DNA from: CAZNNH01 sp964574335
Lineage (GTDB): Bacteria > Acidobacteriota > Vicinamibacteria > Fen-336
Length of the DNA: 6,241 nt
Assembly (NCBI GenBank): GCA_964574335.1
Contig: CAZNNH010000259.1
Coordinates: 1-6,241, forward strand
Direction: 5' to 3'
Below the pieces are notes generated by a model that ran no database searches, was not told the origin of the DNA, and saw nothing but the letters and a program-made list of their open reading frames with translations. This document shows positions 4,385 through 6,241 of this stretch, piece after piece. Position 1 is the first letter of the stretch. Each line of letters begins with the position of its first letter. Made by a program: the position numbers and the translations under genes.

Positions 4385-6198
4385 GCCACCCGCGCTACGG
4401 CGTGCTCGACCACGTCCCGCTGGGGATCATGGTCCTGGACGCCGAGCGCCGGGTGGTCTTCTGGAACGCCTGTCTGGAGGACTGGACCAGCATCGGCCGG
4501 TCGCAGATGGTGGGCATCCGTCTGCACGAGCGCTTCCCGCACCTGCAGGAGCCCCGGTACGCGGGGCGGCTCGACAACCTGTTCTCCGGCGGCGCGCCCA
4601 CCGTCTTCTCGTCCCAGCTCCACCCCCACTTCGTCCCCGCCCCGCTGCGCAGCGGCCGGCTGCGGGTGCAGCACACGGTCGGCGTCGGGGTCCCCACCGG
4701 CGACGGTGGGCGCCACGTGCTGCTGGCCCTCGAGGACGTCACCAACCTGGCGGACGCGGTGGCCGCCCGGCGGGTGGCGGAGCAGCGCTATCGCAGCATC
4801 GCCGAAGACCAGACCGAGAGGATCGTCAGGTGGCGGCCCGACGGCATGCGCACCTATGCCAACGACAGCTACTGCCGGGCCCTCCACCTCGATCGCGACG
4901 AGGTGGTCGGCACCAGCCTGTTCTCCTCCCTGCAGGAGACGGAGGTCACCGAGCTGCGGGCCATCGTCGAGGGGCTCATCCCGGGAAGGCCGCTGGCGCG
5001 GCAGGAGACCCGCTCCAGGCCGGACGGCCCCGAGGGCGCAATCGTGTGGACGGCCTGGACCCACCGGGCGTTGTTCGTGGGGGGGGACCAGGTCGGCGAG
5101 CTGCAGTCGGTGGGCCGGGATATCACCGACCGCAAGCTGGCCGAGGAGGCGCTCAAGGAGAGCGAGGAGCGCTTCCGGGCCATGGCCGAGACGGCGCCGG
5201 CCGCCATCTTCATTCATGACGGCACCGCGCTGCGCTTCGCCAACGCCGCCGCCGAGGCGGCCTCGGGGCGCCCGCGGGAGCGGCTCTCTGCCGAGTTCTG
5301 GGACATGATCCACCCGGACTCGCTGGCGCTGGCCCGGGAGTGCGTGCTGGGGCGGCTCGAGGACGAGGCCGGCGCCGTCCGCTCCGAGCTGTGTCTCGTC
5401 CGGGCGGACGGGGAGGAGGTGTGGCTCGACCTCTCGGCCGACCGCCTGCGCCTGGAGGGCAGGCCGGCCGTGGTTGGCGTCGGGCTGGACATCAGCCAGC
5501 GCAAGCAGCTCGAGCGCTTCAAGGACGGCCTGATCTCGCTGGCCGCTCACGAGCTGCGCAACCCGCTCACCTCGATCCTCAACACGCTGGAGTGGCTCAC
5601 CCAGAAGGAGGGCGACCTCTCGGAGGGGGACAAGAAGCTCCTGGACGTCGCCTATCGCAACTCGGTGCGGATGGCGCGGCTGATCGACGACGTGCTGGAC
5701 GTGGAGAAGGCGGAGTCGGGCAAGCTGGAGCTGAACCCGACCCAGCTCGAGCTGGGCCCGCTGGTGGAGCAGGCGGTGACGGGCAGCGAGGGCTACGCCC
5801 GCGGCCTGGACGTCCGCCTGCACCTGGAGCAGACGGTGCCCGGGGCGCAGGTGGTGGCCGATCCCGACCGCCTGCTGCAGGTGCTGGCCAACCTGCTCTC
5901 GAACGCCGCCAAGTTCTCGCCACCGGGGACCACCGTCACCATCGCGGTCTCGCGAGAGGGCACGGTCCTCAGGGTGGCGGTCCGGGACCGCGGCCCCGGG
6001 ATCCCGGAGGACCAGCGCTCCCGCGTCTTCGAGAAGTTCTTCCAGGTGCGCTCCAAGGACCGGCGGCACAAGGGGACCGGCCTCGGTCTCGCCATCTGCA
6101 AGAGCCTGGTCGAGCGCCAGGGGGGTCGGATCGGCTTCGAGTCGGCCCCCGACCAGGGGACGACGTTCTTCTTCGAGCTGCCCGAGCACACCGAGTAG
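4381..6198 (+). CDS. Soluble multi-PAS hybrid-free sensor histidine kinase
   Basis: A 605-residue sensor kinase with no membrane segment or signal peptide, so it senses a cytoplasmic cue. Three PAS-like domains come first: about 7-118, 137-250 and 265-375. The last two end in typical PAC motifs (GRDITDRK, GLDISQRK) with short coiled linkers. The HisKA domain follows, with H-box AAHELRNPL and phosphorylated His390. E391 and N394 fit the E-x-x-N phosphatase motif, so it may also dephosphorylate its partner. The HATPase domain shows the N box with N508, G1 DRGPG from D536, the F box around F550 and G2 GTGLGLA from G565. The kinase is complete. The start is GTG at 4381, overlapping the stop of the receiver-CheC gene by 4 nt. 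The open frame extends upstream to 3685, but that part only shadows the preceding gene. There is no attached receiver, so phosphate probably goes to D52 of the neighbour. The PAS ligand or cofactor is unknown. Confidence 0.95.
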   Translation: MSHPRYGVLDHVPLGIMVLDAERRVVFWNACLEDWTSIGRSQMVGIRLHERFPHLQEPRYAGRLDNLFSGGAPTVFSSQLHPHFVPAPLRSGRLRVQHTVGVGVPTGDGGRHVLLALEDVTNLADAVAARRVAEQRYRSIAEDQTERIVRWRPDGMRTYANDSYCRALHLDRDEVVGTSLFSSLQETEVTELRAIVEGLIPGRPLARQETRSRPDGPEGAIVWTAWTHRALFVGGDQVGELQSVGRDITDRKLAEEALKESEERFRAMAETAPAAIFIHDGTALRFANAAAEAASGRPRERLSAEFWDMIHPDSLALARECVLGRLEDEAGAVRSELCLVRADGEEVWLDLSADRLRLEGRPAVVGVGLDISQRKQLERFKDGLISLAAHELRNPLTSILNTLEWLTQKEGDLSEGDKKLLDVAYRNSVRMARLIDDVLDVEKAESGKLELNPTQLELGPLVEQAVTGSEGYARGLDVRLHLEQTVPGAQVVADPDRLLQVLANLLSNAAKFSPPGTTVTIAVSREGTVLRVAVRDRGPGIPEDQRSRVFEKFFQVRSKDRRHKGTGLGLAICKSLVERQGGRIGFESAPDQGTTFFFELPEHTE

Positions 6199-6217
6199 TC
6201 CAGCGCCCGCCGCTGGA
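6199..6217 (+). terminator. Hairpin directly after the kinase stop codon
   Basis: TCCAGCG (6199-6205) pairs with CGCTGGA (6211-6217) around a 5-nt loop, beginning at the first base after the TAG stop. No T tract follows, only GC-rich sequence, so it is at best a weak or factor-assisted terminator, or an mRNA 3'-end stabiliser. The remaining bases to 6241 show nothing further. Confidence 0.35.
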
Positions 6218-6241
6218 TCCGCCGCCGCCCCGGGGCGAGGG

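Noticed and set aside
4207..6189. 660-codon minus-strand open frame opposite the kinase
   Set aside because: Antisense shadow; the composition (long Leu/Glu/Val/Gly/Arg runs) and absence of motifs contrast with the complete kinase motifs on the plus strand.

Overview
The window is a high-GC bacterial chromosomal segment with five closely packed genes plus structured non-coding DNA. No rRNA, tRNA, mobile element or CRISPR array is visible. The phylum cannot be fixed from this sequence. The GC bias, the TACAAT-like -10 boxes and the soluble multi-PAS kinase would fit a soil or sediment Gram-negative-type lineage (for example Deltaproteobacteria, Acidobacteria or Rokubacteria/Methylomirabilota), but that is only an impression.

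Left part, minus strand: a 66-residue cold-shock protein (158-358) has its own recognisable promoter, a leader of about 120 nt containing a terminator-like hairpin, and a strong intrinsic terminator. Upstream of it on the same strand is a two-gene overlapping operon (1282-2406 and 558-1289). It encodes a glutamate-cysteine-ligase-like (GCS2) carboxylate-amine ligase and a class I glutamine-amidotransferase/peptidase C26 gamma-glutamyl hydrolase. Together they suggest making and breaking a gamma-glutamyl amide whose identity cannot be read from the sequence. A 90-bp divergent intergenic region with a 12-bp inverted repeat separates this operon from a plus-strand UPF0316/DUF2179-type membrane protein (2497-3066).

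Right part, plus strand: a 349-bp gene-free region (3067-3415) leads into a translationally coupled signalling pair. The first gene is a CheY-like receiver fused to a CheC-type phosphatase domain (3416-4384). The second is a soluble three-PAS histidine kinase (4381-6198). They probably form a cytoplasmic two-component circuit with a built-in phosphatase and no DNA-binding output.

The most interesting part is the non-coding DNA before the signalling pair. It can fold into a closed multi-hairpin domain, a 19-bp interrupted hairpin, and a GGGA-tetraloop hairpin directly next to the ribosome-binding site. Parts of this motif recur in the region, and once more at the far left end of the window with a compensatory base-pair change. 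It could be an undescribed cis-regulatory RNA or a dispersed structured repeat; the sequence alone does not decide.
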